From: Dictyoglomaceae bacterium
GTDB taxonomy: Bacteria > Dictyoglomota > Dictyoglomia > Dictyoglomales > Dictyoglomaceae
Direction of reading: 5' to 3'
Assembly: GCA_026417425.1 (NCBI GenBank)
Contig: JAOADF010000124.1
Coordinates: forward strand, 1 to 64,000
DNA: 64,000 bases
This document shows, one piece after another, positions 8,581 to 17,972 of the stretch. Position 1 is the first letter of the stretch; each line of letters begins with the position of its first letter. Position numbers and translations under genes: made by a program. Under the pieces are notes generated by a model. The model did no database searches and had not been told where the DNA came from. It worked only from the letters and a program-made list of their open reading frames with translations.

Positions 8581-9021
8581 ATGTTTATAGGGGAATATTT
8601 TCATTCTTTAGATGAGAAAGGAAGACTTACCATACCTAATATTTTTAGGCAAGAATTAGGAGAAAAGTTTTATATTACTCGAGGATTTGATAGATGTCTC
8701 CGCTTATATACCGTTGAAGAATGGGAAAGATTTTCTGACTTTTTATCAGAATTTTCTCCCACTGATGAAGCTTCTATGAATATAAAAAGATTTTGGTTTT
8801 CTGGATCCGTAGAAAGTACCTGGGATAAATTGGGAAGGGTTCTTATTCCTTCATATCTTAGAGAATATGCGGAGTTAGATAAAGATGTTGTTATTATTGG
8901 TGTTGGAAAATATATAGAAGTTTGGAGTAAGGAAAATTGGGAAAAATTTAAGAAACAGATAGATCTTTTAGAAAAAATAAAAGAAGTTAATGAAAAGGCA
9001 GAAAAACTATGGAAAAAATAA
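8581..9021 (+). CDS. mraZ: Transcriptional regulator MraZ
   Basis: MraZ is an AbrB-fold DNA-binding protein that represses its own dcw operon. The protein starts MFIGEYFHSLDEKGRLTIP, the canonical N-terminus, and has two SpoVT/AbrB-like repeats (about 5-50 and 78-125; the second contains DKLGRVLIP). I use ATG 8581 rather than the in-frame GTG at 8566. The ATG has an AAGGA site 7 nt upstream, and the GTG lies within the operator repeats. The length of 146 residues is typical. It overlaps rsmH by 13 nt. Confidence 0.95.
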   Translation: MFIGEYFHSLDEKGRLTIPNIFRQELGEKFYITRGFDRCLRLYTVEEWERFSDFLSEFSPTDEASMNIKRFWFSGSVESTWDKLGRVLIPSYLREYAELDKDVVIIGVGKYIEVWSKENWEKFKKQIDLLEKIKEVNEKAEKLWKK

Positions 9022-9908
9022 TATTTCATACCCCTGTTATGTTAGAAGAAGTTATAAATTATCTTAATATAGTTCCTGGGGAAGTATATATTGATGCAAC
9101 TCTAGGAACAGGAGGACATTCAAAAGAAATTCTTAAAAAATTAAAAGGAAGAGGTTTATTAATTGGATTTGATAAAGATATAGAAAGTATAAAAATTGCG
9201 GAAAATAATTTAAAAGATGAGAATTCTAATTTTATTTTAGTAAATAAATCCTTTAATGAAATTCCAAAGGTTTTAAATGATTTGAATATAGAAAAAATTA
9301 GTGGGATATTATATGATCTTGGAATGTCATCCTTTCAACTGGAAGGAAGTAAAAGGGGTTTTTCTTTTAGAAATTTAGATGAACCATTGGATATGAGATT
9401 TTCTATTGACGAAAATCTTAAAGCATCAGATATTTTAAATTCTTATTCTCAAAATAATTTAGAGAAAATCTTTATAAAATATGGAGAAGAACCCTATTCT
9501 AAAAAAATTGCTAATTTAATTGTAGAAGAAAGGAAGAAAAAACCCTTTGAAAAGGTAGGTGATCTTGTCTCTCTTATTGAAAGAAATATTCCAAGAAAGG
9601 GAAAAATTCATCCTGCAACCCGTATTTTTCAGGCATTAAGAATAGAAGTAAATAATGAGCTTAAAACATTAGAAAATTCCTTAGAAAATATTATTCCTAT
9701 CTTGAAAAAAGGTGCAAGAGTTGTTATTTTAACTTATCATTCCTTAGAGGATAGAATTGTAAAAAATTTTTTAAAAAATAAGGAAGAAGATGGGAAAATT
9801 AAGATACTAACAAGAAAAGTTCTAAAACCTTCTATAGAAGAAATTAAAAGAAATCCACGGGCAAGAAGTGCAAAGATGAGGGTAGGTGAGAGAATTGAGA
9901 ATTTTTAG
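9009..9908 (+). CDS. rsmH: 16S rRNA (cytosine-1402-N4)-methyltransferase RsmH
   Basis: RsmH (MraW) methylates N4 of C1402 in the ribosomal P-site. Family motifs are HTPVMLEEVI at the N-terminus, the SAM loop DATLGTGGHS (about residues 30-39), DLGMSSFQL, RIFQALRIEVN and YHSLEDRIVK. The length of 299 is normal. It is the second gene of the dcw cluster, as in most bacteria, and overlaps both mraZ (13 nt) and ftsL (23 nt), indicating coupled translation. Confidence 0.97.
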   Translation: MEKIIFHTPVMLEEVINYLNIVPGEVYIDATLGTGGHSKEILKKLKGRGLLIGFDKDIESIKIAENNLKDENSNFILVNKSFNEIPKVLNDLNIEKISGILYDLGMSSFQLEGSKRGFSFRNLDEPLDMRFSIDENLKASDILNSYSQNNLEKIFIKYGEEPYSKKIANLIVEERKKKPFEKVGDLVSLIERNIPRKGKIHPATRIFQALRIEVNNELKTLENSLENIIPILKKGARVVILTYHSLEDRIVKNFLKNKEEDGKIKILTRKVLKPSIEEIKRNPRARSAKMRVGERIENF

Positions 9909-10206
9909 GTTAATTGCTACTATTATATTTCTGATTTTTTTAGCTATTTTTATAAATAATAGGGTTTTAAAACTAAAAAGTGATAATAAGGAGCTCTTAA
10001 GGGAGATAACTATATTAGAAAAAGAAAAAGTAAATTATGAGGATCTTCTTTTAAAAAAAATTAATTTGAACGAGCTAGAAAACAAAGCAAGAAAAATGGG
10101 ACTTCAATATCCTGAGGAGATCTTAGAAATAGAAATAGATAATGGGAAAGTGATTGATTTTAAAAAAGATAAATACTATATCTCTTCTTATAATAATAAA
10201 CCATGA
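9886..10206 (+). CDS. ftsL: FtsL-like cell division protein
   Basis: A short bitopic membrane protein of 106 residues in the ftsL position between rsmH and ftsI. It has a short basic cytoplasmic tail, one membrane helix (about residues 8-25), then a heptad-repeat coiled coil (about 27-75) ending in ARKMGL, a segment seen in FtsL/DivIC proteins. FtsL forms a scaffold with FtsB and FtsQ that activates FtsWI. Sequence identity in this family is low, so the call rests on topology and position. The GTG start lies inside rsmH. Confidence 0.85.
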   Translation: MRELRIFRLIATIIFLIFLAIFINNRVLKLKSDNKELLREITILEKEKVNYEDLLLKKINLNELENKARKMGLQYPEEILEIEIDNGKVIDFKKDKYYISSYNNKP

Positions 10207-11771
10207 TGAATTATAAAAGATTAAAAATTTTTATGATATTTTGGTTTTTTTCTCTAATTTTTATAGAACTTTTTCTCCTTAGAATCCAGCTTCATACTAT
10301 TTTCCCAGGATACGCAAATACAAATATATCTTTAAAAAGGGGAATTATTTATGATAGAAAGGGAGAAGAGTTAGTATTCAATATAAATAGAAAATCCTTA
10401 GCTATAAATCCTTTAAAGATTTCAAAGGAGGAGAAAAATAAAGTAATAGAAGGATTAAGTAAAGATTTATCTCTTTCTAAAAAGACTCTTGAAAATAAAT
10501 TAAACCAGAATACAAATTTTATTTGGATAAAAAGAATATTAAGTCCTTATGAAGTAGATAAGGTGAAAAAATATTTATATAATGATAAAATTTTTTTAAT
10601 AGAAGAACCCTATCGAGCTTATCCTTTATCTTTGGCGACATCTCCCCTCCTAGGTTTAGTAGGAGTTGATAATCAGGGACTCTATGGATTAGAAGCAATA
10701 TTAGATCCCTGGTTAAGAGAAGGAAAAAATATTTATCTTACCCTTGATAAAGAAATGCAAATTATATGCGCAAATTATCTAAAGAAAGGGATAGAGAACT
10801 ATAAAGCAAAGGGTGGTATGATAGGAGTAATAAATACTAATACTGGAGAAATTCTCGCTTTAGCAGTTATGCCTAGTTTTGATATAGAAGAGGAAAGCCT
10901 ATGGGATACCCTTAGAAATTTACAAAATTATTATCCTCTATATGCCATATTTGAACCTGGTTCTGTCTTTAAGATTATTACTGGGGTTATTGCAATAGAG
11001 AAGGATATAGCAAATCCTATGGAGAATATTGATTGTGAAGGGGAAGAAAAAATAGATGGGCACATTATCCGTTGTTCTAAAAAACATGGAAAAGTAAATT
11101 TGGAGAAAGCGATTGTAGAATCCTGTAATATTTATTTTTATAAACTTTCAAAAAAAATAAATCCTGATCTCTGGAATAAGTATATAAGACTTTTTAACTT
11201 AGACTTACCTATTCCTGGAGATATAATCATAAATCCTAAGGACTTTTTAATCTCAAACCTTAAAGAGAGTAATTTTACACGAGGGACTATAGGTTTTGGT
11301 CAAGGAATAGCGCTTTCACCAATTAAACTTTTATGGTCTTTTAGTGCTATAGCTAATAATGGTTGGTTAAATGAACTCCATTGGATTAAAAAAATTGAAG
11401 ATTCAGAGGGAAGAATTATTTTTAAAAACTCTCCCGTAAAATTGTCCCAGATTATCTCTAAGAAAACTTGTGAACATATATTGAATTATCTAAAGAAGGT
11501 AGTAAGGGAAGGAACTGCAGATAATCTAAATATAGAAGGATATGAGGTTGCAGGAAAAACTGGAACTGCAGAGATTTCAGAGAAAAATGGTTATAAAGAT
11601 GAGGCATTAAACCATTTTTTCTTAGGATATTTATTTTTATCTGAAAAAAGCTATGCTATTATAGTTATGTTGCAAGAACCAAAGATAGGAAAATATGCAA
11701 GAGAGACTGTTGTTCCTATTTTTGGAGAGATTGTAAAAAGATTAGCTATATATGGGAGGACTTTAGATTGA
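10203..11771 (+). CDS. ftsI: Penicillin-binding protein, FtsI/PBP2-type transpeptidase
   Basis: A class B penicillin-binding protein that cross-links septal peptidoglycan with FtsW. It has an N-terminal membrane anchor (about residues 8-28), a pedestal domain opened by the RGIIYDRKG motif, and a transpeptidase domain. The catalytic motifs are SVFK (Ser254, Lys257), SCN (307-309) and KTGTAE (452-457). At 522 residues it is on the short side, with no C-terminal PASTA domains, unlike Gram-positive PBP2x. It starts with two adjacent ATGs overlapping the ftsL stop; its own TGA overlaps the murE TTG start. Confidence 0.95.
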   Translation: MMNYKRLKIFMIFWFFSLIFIELFLLRIQLHTIFPGYANTNISLKRGIIYDRKGEELVFNINRKSLAINPLKISKEEKNKVIEGLSKDLSLSKKTLENKLNQNTNFIWIKRILSPYEVDKVKKYLYNDKIFLIEEPYRAYPLSLATSPLLGLVGVDNQGLYGLEAILDPWLREGKNIYLTLDKEMQIICANYLKKGIENYKAKGGMIGVINTNTGEILALAVMPSFDIEEESLWDTLRNLQNYYPLYAIFEPGSVFKIITGVIAIEKDIANPMENIDCEGEEKIDGHIIRCSKKHGKVNLEKAIVESCNIYFYKLSKKINPDLWNKYIRLFNLDLPIPGDIIINPKDFLISNLKESNFTRGTIGFGQGIALSPIKLLWSFSAIANNGWLNELHWIKKIEDSEGRIIFKNSPVKLSQIISKKTCEHILNYLKKVVREGTADNLNIEGYEVAGKTGTAEISEKNGYKDEALNHFFLGYLFLSEKSYAIIVMLQEPKIGKYARETVVPIFGEIVKRLAIYGRTLD

Positions 11772-13243
11772 AATACATTGGGGAAGTATTTGAATATATA
11801 AAAGATGAAATTGTATATATGAATGGGAAAATTCCTGAAAAAGTTTTAGGAATTTCCATTGATTCTCGAGAAATAAAAGAAGATGAAATTTTTTTCGCTA
11901 TGCCAGGGCAAAAAGAAGATGGAAAAAAGTATATACCTTCCGCTATTGAAAGAGGGAGTAAAGTAATCTTTTATCAAGGTGAGTTTGATGAGATTTTTCA
12001 TCAAAATGTTCTTTATATAAAAGTTAAAGATATATATAAAGTTTTAGGGAAGGTTTCCAGTTGGTTTAATGATTTCCCATCCCAGAAACTTACCATAATT
12101 GGGATTACTGGAACAAAGGGTAAAACCACAACTACCCACCTTTTATATCATATATGGAAAACAAAGGGAGAAAAAGCAGGACTTATTGGAACTATTTATA
12201 ACAAGATAAATGATGAAGAAATTCCAGCTTCCTTTACTACCCCTCAACCTCCTGAACTTCAAAGTCTTTTAAAAAAAATGGTAGATAATGGCATAAAATA
12301 TGTGGCTATGGAAGTTTCTTCTCATGCTTTAGCTTTAAGAAGAGTTGAGGAATTACTTTTTGATGGTGCAGTTTTTTTAAATTTATCTCAAGATCATTTG
12401 GATTTTCATAAAACTATGGAGGATTATTTTGAGGCAAAAAAGAAAATATTTAATCATTTAAAGCCTAATGGTTTTTGTATTTTAAATAAAGATGATTTTT
12501 GGGTTAGTAAAGTTAATATTCTTGATAAAAAGATCTTATGGTTTTCCTTTAATAAAAATGCAGATATTTATCCTATTTATTGGGAAAATAAAAGTGAAGG
12601 GTTAAAGATTAAATTAAATACTCCAAAGGGAATTTTAGATCTAAACTTAAAACTTAGAGGGAGATTTAACTTAGTTAACATTATGAGTGCAACATCTGTT
12701 GCAATAGCTCTTGATGATGATTTGGAAATTATCAAAAGAGCCTTTGAGTCCTTTTCCCAAGTTCCTGGAAGATTGGAGTTTGTGGAGGAAGGACAAGAAT
12801 TTTCTGTAATAGTCGATTATGCTCATAATCCTGAAAGCTTATTAAATCTTTTAAAGACCGTATCTGAGTTCACTAAAGGTAAAAAAATTTTAGTTTTTGG
12901 TTGTGGAGGAGATAGAGATCCTTATAAAAGACCAATAATGGGTGAAATTGCAGGTTTGTATTCTGACTTTGTAATAATAACCTCCGATAATCCAAGAACT
13001 GAAGATCCTCTAAAAATAATAAAGGATATAGAAGAAGGAATAAAAGTAGCAAATTTTAGAAATTATATTATTATTGAAAATAGAGAAGAAGCTATTAAAA
13101 CAGCTATAGATCTTGCTAAACCTAAGGATTGTGTTATCATAGCAGGTAAAGGACATGAAAATTACCAAATAATTGGATCCATTAAAATTCCATTTAATGA
13201 TAAAGAGATTGCAAGAAAATATATAAGGGAGAAGCTTAGATGA
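11768..13243 (+). CDS. murE: UDP-MurNAc-tripeptide synthetase MurE
   Basis: MurE adds the third amino acid to the peptidoglycan stem peptide using ATP. The P-loop GTKGKTTTT is at about residues 115-123. The DNPR motif at 407-410 is the signature normally linked to meso-diaminopimelate as substrate; enzymes adding lysine usually differ here. DAP is therefore the likely substrate, though this motif is not absolute in thermophiles. The length of 491 is typical. The start is TTG, overlapping the ftsI stop, and the stop overlaps the murF ATG by 4 nt. Confidence 0.95.
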   Translation: MKYIGEVFEYIKDEIVYMNGKIPEKVLGISIDSREIKEDEIFFAMPGQKEDGKKYIPSAIERGSKVIFYQGEFDEIFHQNVLYIKVKDIYKVLGKVSSWFNDFPSQKLTIIGITGTKGKTTTTHLLYHIWKTKGEKAGLIGTIYNKINDEEIPASFTTPQPPELQSLLKKMVDNGIKYVAMEVSSHALALRRVEELLFDGAVFLNLSQDHLDFHKTMEDYFEAKKKIFNHLKPNGFCILNKDDFWVSKVNILDKKILWFSFNKNADIYPIYWENKSEGLKIKLNTPKGILDLNLKLRGRFNLVNIMSATSVAIALDDDLEIIKRAFESFSQVPGRLEFVEEGQEFSVIVDYAHNPESLLNLLKTVSEFTKGKKILVFGCGGDRDPYKRPIMGEIAGLYSDFVIITSDNPRTEDPLKIIKDIEEGIKVANFRNYIIIENREEAIKTAIDLAKPKDCVIIAGKGHENYQIIGSIKIPFNDKEIARKYIREKLR

Positions 13244-14637
13244 AATTAAAATTAAGAGAAGTTTTGGAAGCTGTAAATGGAGAATTGGTGAAGGGAAATT
13301 TAGATGTTGAGATATTATCTATTTCAACAGATTCGAGAAGAATTAAAGAAGGAGATCTTTTTATTCCTCTTTTAGGAGAAAAATATGATGGTCATGATTT
13401 CATTTACTTAGCTATAAAAAAGGGTGCAAGGGGAATATTTTTTAGTAAAGAAATAGATTTAGATATCTTAAAAGATAATAACTTTGCAATCAAGGTTAAG
13501 GACACCCTTAAAGCACTACAAGATCTTGCAAGTTATTATAGAGAAAAAAAGAGATTTAAAGTTATTGGTATTACAGGAAGTTCAGGTAAGACTTCAACAA
13601 AATATTTTACTGTAGATATTTTTAAAGGATTAATTCCCCTACATTTTAGTAAGGAAAATTTCAATAACGAGATAGGTGTTCCATTAAGCATTTTAGAGGC
13701 TGATGAGAAGTCCAAGTTATTAATATTAGAATTGGCAATGAGAGGGTTAGGGGAGATACGGATATTAAGCAAAATAGCAAAACCTGATTATGCCTTAATT
13801 ACAAATATAGGGACAGCACATATAGGAAGATTAGGTTCTCAAGAAAATATAGCTAAGGCTAAGGCAGAAATCTTTGAATATCTTAAACCTGATGGATGGG
13901 CAATTTTAAATGGTGATGATTTTTGGTGTAATAAAATATATCATTCTCTTCCTTCAAGTATTCAGAAAATTCGTTATGGTTTCCAAGAGGAAAATGATGT
14001 GAAGGGAAAAGTAAATTATCTGGAAAATATGGCTAGAATTGAAGTATCATTTCTCAACGAAAAAAGGATAAGCTTTGATATTTCCCCTTATCCTTTAGAA
14101 ATTTACCAAAATTTATTGGGAAGCCTTACTTTACTTTTTCTTATTTTTCCAAATTTTTCAGAAGAATTTATAGAGGAAAAAATAAACAACTTATCTTTAC
14201 CTTATCAAAGGCTAAATATAAAAAAAGGAAGGATGGGAATTTTTATTATAGATGATACCTATAATGCAAATCCCGATTCTATGATAGTAGCCATTAATTT
14301 CTTAAAACTTTTAAATAAAGGGGAAAGAAAAATAGCTATATTGGGAGACATGTTAGAATTAGGAGATTATAGTTTTGAATTTCATAAAAAAATAGTGGAA
14401 TTTGGCATTAAAAGTGGCTTAGATATGATTTTTATTTTCGGAGAGGAGATGGGAAAAGTATATCCATTTTTAAAATCTCTTTATCCTAAATATCCATTAT
14501 TTTATTCAGAAGATTTTGATTTATTATTAGAAATTATTTTAGAAAAAATTAATACTCAGGATCTTATTCTTGTCAAAGGATCTCGGGGAATGCAAATGGA
14601 AAGATTTGTAGAAAAATTGGAGGTTGGAAATGGATAA
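13240..14637 (+). CDS. murF: UDP-MurNAc-tripeptide:D-Ala-D-Ala ligase MurF
   Basis: MurF adds D-alanyl-D-alanine to complete the UDP-MurNAc pentapeptide. The order of domains is standard: an N-terminal UDP-binding domain (ISTDSRRIKEGDLFIPL), a central ATPase with P-loop GITGSSGKTST (about residues 110-120), and a C-terminal Rossmann domain with DDTYNANPDSM. The length is 465. It overlaps murE by 4 nt and mraY by 8 nt, all in the same operon. Confidence 0.95.
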   Translation: MKLKLREVLEAVNGELVKGNLDVEILSISTDSRRIKEGDLFIPLLGEKYDGHDFIYLAIKKGARGIFFSKEIDLDILKDNNFAIKVKDTLKALQDLASYYREKKRFKVIGITGSSGKTSTKYFTVDIFKGLIPLHFSKENFNNEIGVPLSILEADEKSKLLILELAMRGLGEIRILSKIAKPDYALITNIGTAHIGRLGSQENIAKAKAEIFEYLKPDGWAILNGDDFWCNKIYHSLPSSIQKIRYGFQEENDVKGKVNYLENMARIEVSFLNEKRISFDISPYPLEIYQNLLGSLTLLFLIFPNFSEEFIEEKINNLSLPYQRLNIKKGRMGIFIIDDTYNANPDSMIVAINFLKLLNKGERKIAILGDMLELGDYSFEFHKKIVEFGIKSGLDMIFIFGEEMGKVYPFLKSLYPKYPLFYSEDFDLLLEIILEKINTQDLILVKGSRGMQMERFVEKLEVGNG

Positions 14638-15556
14638 AATAATTTTATTAAGTATTTTAGCATTTTTCTTCTCCTTAGGATTTTTAAAATTTTTTATAGA
14701 ATTTCTTAAAAGAAAAGGAATTGGAAAGCATATTAGAAAAGAAGGTCCAAAGGAACATTTTAAAAAAGAAGGCGTTCCCGTAATGGGAGGAATAATATTT
14801 TTATTTATTTTACTTCCCTTTCTTTTTTTTAAAGAGACCTTTTTCTTTTCATTTAGTACTATTTTAATGGGAATCTTAGGTCTCATTGATGATATTTTAC
14901 TCTTAAAAAATAAAGATTACGGAATAAAGCCTCTTAAAAAAATTTTTTTAACTTTTATCTTTGCATTTATAATTTATCTTCTTTGGACACCAAAGGACTT
15001 TAGATTATTTTGGGGAGATTCTTATTTTGATATTGGATTTTTATATATCCCTTTATTTTTAATCCTTTATGTTTTTATTACTAATGCTGTTAATCTTACT
15101 GATGGTTTAGATGGGTTAGCAGGAGGATCTTGTTTTATTTCCATTTTTTTATTACTTTTACCTCAAATTTTTAAAAATAATTTATTACTTTCTCTTTCTA
15201 TCTCTTTTCTTTTAGCTTCCATCTTAGGATTTCTCTGGTATAATATTCATCCTGCAGAAATAATAATGGGAGATGTAGGAGCCTTTTCTCTAGGAGGAGC
15301 CATTTCTTCCCTTTTAGTTATAAATAAAATGGAGAGCTTTTTCTTGATACTAAGTGGTATATTCTTATTGGAATCTCTTTCGGTTTTCATTCAAGTATTT
15401 TATTATAAATGGAAAAGGAAAAGAATCTTTAAAATGAGTCCCATACATCATCATTTTGAATTATCAGGATGGAAGGAAACAAAAATTGTAGGAAGATTTT
15501 ATATTCTTCACCTTTTGATAATACTTGGAGGTTGGCTTTTATGGACTTATCTTTAA
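14630..15556 (+). CDS. mraY: Phospho-MurNAc-pentapeptide transferase MraY
   Basis: MraY transfers phospho-MurNAc-pentapeptide to undecaprenyl phosphate, making lipid I in the inner membrane. The 308-residue protein has about ten hydrophobic helices and the family motifs NLTDGLDGLAGG, MGDVGAFSLGG and a histidine-rich HHHFELSGW loop. The start is ATG 14630, with GGAGG six bases upstream. A TTG six bases earlier directly abuts that ribosome site and is unlikely. It overlaps murD by 16 nt. Confidence 0.95.
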   Translation: MDKIILLSILAFFFSLGFLKFFIEFLKRKGIGKHIRKEGPKEHFKKEGVPVMGGIIFLFILLPFLFFKETFFFSFSTILMGILGLIDDILLLKNKDYGIKPLKKIFLTFIFAFIIYLLWTPKDFRLFWGDSYFDIGFLYIPLFLILYVFITNAVNLTDGLDGLAGGSCFISIFLLLLPQIFKNNLLLSLSISFLLASILGFLWYNIHPAEIIMGDVGAFSLGGAISSLLVINKMESFFLILSGIFLLESLSVFIQVFYYKWKRKRIFKMSPIHHHFELSGWKETKIVGRFYILHLLIILGGWLLWTYL

Positions 15557-16908
15557 AGAATAAGAAGGTTTTAGTTTTAGGCTTAGGAGAGAGTGGATAT
15601 CATTCTGCCTTATTTCTTCAAAGAAAGGGAGCAAAGGTAATAGTAAATGATATAAGAGAAGAGAAATTTTTTGAAAATGTTTTACCTGAATTGAAAAATA
15701 GAGGTATAGAATATATTTTGGGAGAACATCCAAAAGAAATTTTAGATTCTATTGATTTTTTAGTGATAAGTCCTGGTGTTCCAAAAGATAATATATTATA
15801 CAAACATGCAATAAAAAAAGACATAGAAGTTATAGGAGAGTTAGAATTAGCATACAGATATTGTAAAGTTCCCTTAATTGGAATTACAGGAACAAAAGGA
15901 AAATCAACGACTACAACCCTTACTGGGGAGATATTGAGAAAAGGCGGATTTAAAGTAATTATTGCTGGAAATATTGGTATCCCATTTATTCAGAAGGTAG
16001 AAGAGTTGGAAGAGGGATATTTTGTTTTAGAAATAAGTAGTTTTCAGTTGGAGAATATAAAGGACTTTCATGTTCACATTTCTGCTTTTATTAATTTTTA
16101 TCCTGATCATATGGATAGATATAAATCATTATGGGAATATAAAGAGGCTAAAATGAATATTTTTAAGAATCAAAATAATGAGGATTGGGCAATAGGATTT
16201 TATGATCAAGAAGAAGTAAAAAAAGCTATAGAAGTTCAGAAAGCACAAAAAATATATTTCTCTTTATCAAAGCTCTTTCAAGATGGAATTTACCTTGAAG
16301 GAGATAAGTTAATCTACAGAATTAAAGAAAGAGAAGGATTTTTTAAGCTTCCTATTAAAGGAATTTGGAATAGAAATTTATTGTTAAATTTTATGACTGC
16401 ATCATTAATTGGATTAATTTTAAATATTGATTCGGAGATTATAAGAAATGTTGGAGAAGAATTTAAAGGTATTCCTCATGCTTTGGAGAAGATCGAAGAA
16501 ATAAAAGGAAGAATATTTATTAACGATTCTAAAGCTACAAATCCTATTTCTACTATCTCTGCTATAAAAAGTTTTGATAAGCCTATTTTTTTAATATTAG
16601 GTGGAAGGGATAAAAATTTTGAATTTAATGAACTTTTTGAAGAGATTAAGAAAAGTACAGTGAAAAAAGTATATCTTATAGGTGAAACAAGGTTTATTAT
16701 GGAAGATTTAGCTAAGAAACATAAAATTCCTTATTCTATAGAAAATGACTTTGAATCTGCAATAAGGCATTCCTATTTAGATTCCTCTTATGGTGATATT
16801 ATCCTATTATCGCCTTCTTGTGCCAGCTTTGATATGTTCTCAAATTATAAAGAGAGAGGGATAATTTTTTCAAACATAGTTAGGAAAATTAAAGATGAGG
16901 AAGGGTAG
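15541..16908 (+). CDS. murD: UDP-MurNAc-L-alanine:D-glutamate ligase MurD
   Basis: MurD adds D-glutamate to UDP-MurNAc-L-Ala. The frame is open further upstream inside mraY. The ATG at 15541 is chosen because a GGAGG lies nine bases before it and the protein then begins at the usual Rossmann strand (KKVLVLGLGESGYHSALFL). The ATPase P-loop is GTKGKSTTT, followed by FINFYPDHMDRY and a C-terminal NDSKATNPISTISA segment. The 455-residue length is normal. Confidence 0.95.
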   Translation: MDLSLKNKKVLVLGLGESGYHSALFLQRKGAKVIVNDIREEKFFENVLPELKNRGIEYILGEHPKEILDSIDFLVISPGVPKDNILYKHAIKKDIEVIGELELAYRYCKVPLIGITGTKGKSTTTTLTGEILRKGGFKVIIAGNIGIPFIQKVEELEEGYFVLEISSFQLENIKDFHVHISAFINFYPDHMDRYKSLWEYKEAKMNIFKNQNNEDWAIGFYDQEEVKKAIEVQKAQKIYFSLSKLFQDGIYLEGDKLIYRIKEREGFFKLPIKGIWNRNLLLNFMTASLIGLILNIDSEIIRNVGEEFKGIPHALEKIEEIKGRIFINDSKATNPISTISAIKSFDKPIFLILGGRDKNFEFNELFEEIKKSTVKKVYLIGETRFIMEDLAKKHKIPYSIENDFESAIRHSYLDSSYGDIILLSPSCASFDMFSNYKERGIIFSNIVRKIKDEEG

Positions 16909-17971
16909 AAATGTATTTATAATTTCCTTACTTCTTTCAACTTTTGGGCTAATTGCTATTTTTACTGCAAGTTGGCAATGGGCATATCTTTATCTTAATA
17001 ATCCCTACTATTTTTTGGAACATCAATTAATCTATCTATTCTTAGGAATTGCTTTAGCTTTTATAATTTATCTCTTTTCTTTAGACTTTTTAAAAAAAAT
17101 CTCCATTGTTTTTTTAATTCTATCTACAATATTACTCTATTCTGTATTTATTAAAGATATTGGAAAACCTATAAGAGGAGCTAGTAGATGGATTGACTTA
17201 GGGATAATCCAGTTTCAACCTGCACCTTTTTTAAGGTTTTCTTGGATCCTTTTTTTAGCTTCTTTCCTCTCAAGAAAAAGAAGAGATTTAAGCAATCTAC
17301 ATATTATTTGGATTTTAATATTTTTAGGGGTTTTTGGCATTGCTTTTTATTATCAACCAAATATGAGCATGCTAATTCTTTTTTCTTTAGCAACATTTAC
17401 TATTCTTTTCTTTTCTAATTTTAATCTTAAGAGATTGATCCCTATTTTTCTATTAGCTCTTTTAGTTATATTTTTATTAACAAAAACAGCAAGTTATAGA
17501 GAAGAAAGAATCAAAAGTTTCTCTTTAGAAGAAAATAACTTTCCAATATTTTCTACTTATCAACAATTACATGCTATGAGAATGATTAGAGATGGAGGAA
17601 TTATAGGAAAGGGATGGGGAAGAGATTTTTATAAACTTTTCCTTCCTGAATCTTATAATGATTTTATTTTTCCTGTTATTTTAGGAGAAGGAGGATGGAT
17701 TGCAGGTTTTATCTTAATATCTCTTTATTTTTTGCTAATATACAATATCTTTCTTCTTGCAGTAGAAGAAAAAAATATATTCAATTATCTATTATTGACA
17801 GGAATTTTAAGCTTTTGGTGTTGGCAAATTCTTTTAAATATTTTTATGAGCTTAGGATTTTTACCTGTTATGGGATTACCATTACCTTTTATAAGTTTTG
17901 GGGGGTCCTCGTTAATCTCTAACTGGATGAAAATAGGAATAATTTTAAAAATAAGCTTAGATAGGAGATGA
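16895..17971 (+). CDS. ftsW: Lipid II polymerase FtsW (SEDS family)
   Basis: FtsW is the septal peptidoglycan glycosyltransferase that pairs with FtsI. The 358-residue protein is almost entirely hydrophobic with about ten membrane helices. It carries SEDS signatures: GASRWIDLGIIQFQPAPFLR in the middle, and GLPLPFISFGGSSLI near the C-terminus. It lies between murD and murG, the usual ftsW place. A second SEDS protein, rodA, lies about 13 kb downstream. It overlaps murD by 14 nt. Confidence 0.95.
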   Translation: MRKGRNVFIISLLLSTFGLIAIFTASWQWAYLYLNNPYYFLEHQLIYLFLGIALAFIIYLFSLDFLKKISIVFLILSTILLYSVFIKDIGKPIRGASRWIDLGIIQFQPAPFLRFSWILFLASFLSRKRRDLSNLHIIWILIFLGVFGIAFYYQPNMSMLILFSLATFTILFFSNFNLKRLIPIFLLALLVIFLLTKTASYREERIKSFSLEENNFPIFSTYQQLHAMRMIRDGGIIGKGWGRDFYKLFLPESYNDFIFPVILGEGGWIAGFILISLYFLLIYNIFLLAVEEKNIFNYLLLTGILSFWCWQILLNIFMSLGFLPVMGLPLPFISFGGSSLISNWMKIGIILKISLDRR

Positions 17972-17972
17972 T

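Noticed and set aside
15469..15540. Upstream extension of murD inside mraY.
   Set aside because: The ATG at 15541 has a GGAGG site and gives the normal murD N-terminus. The extension is out-of-frame mraY sequence.
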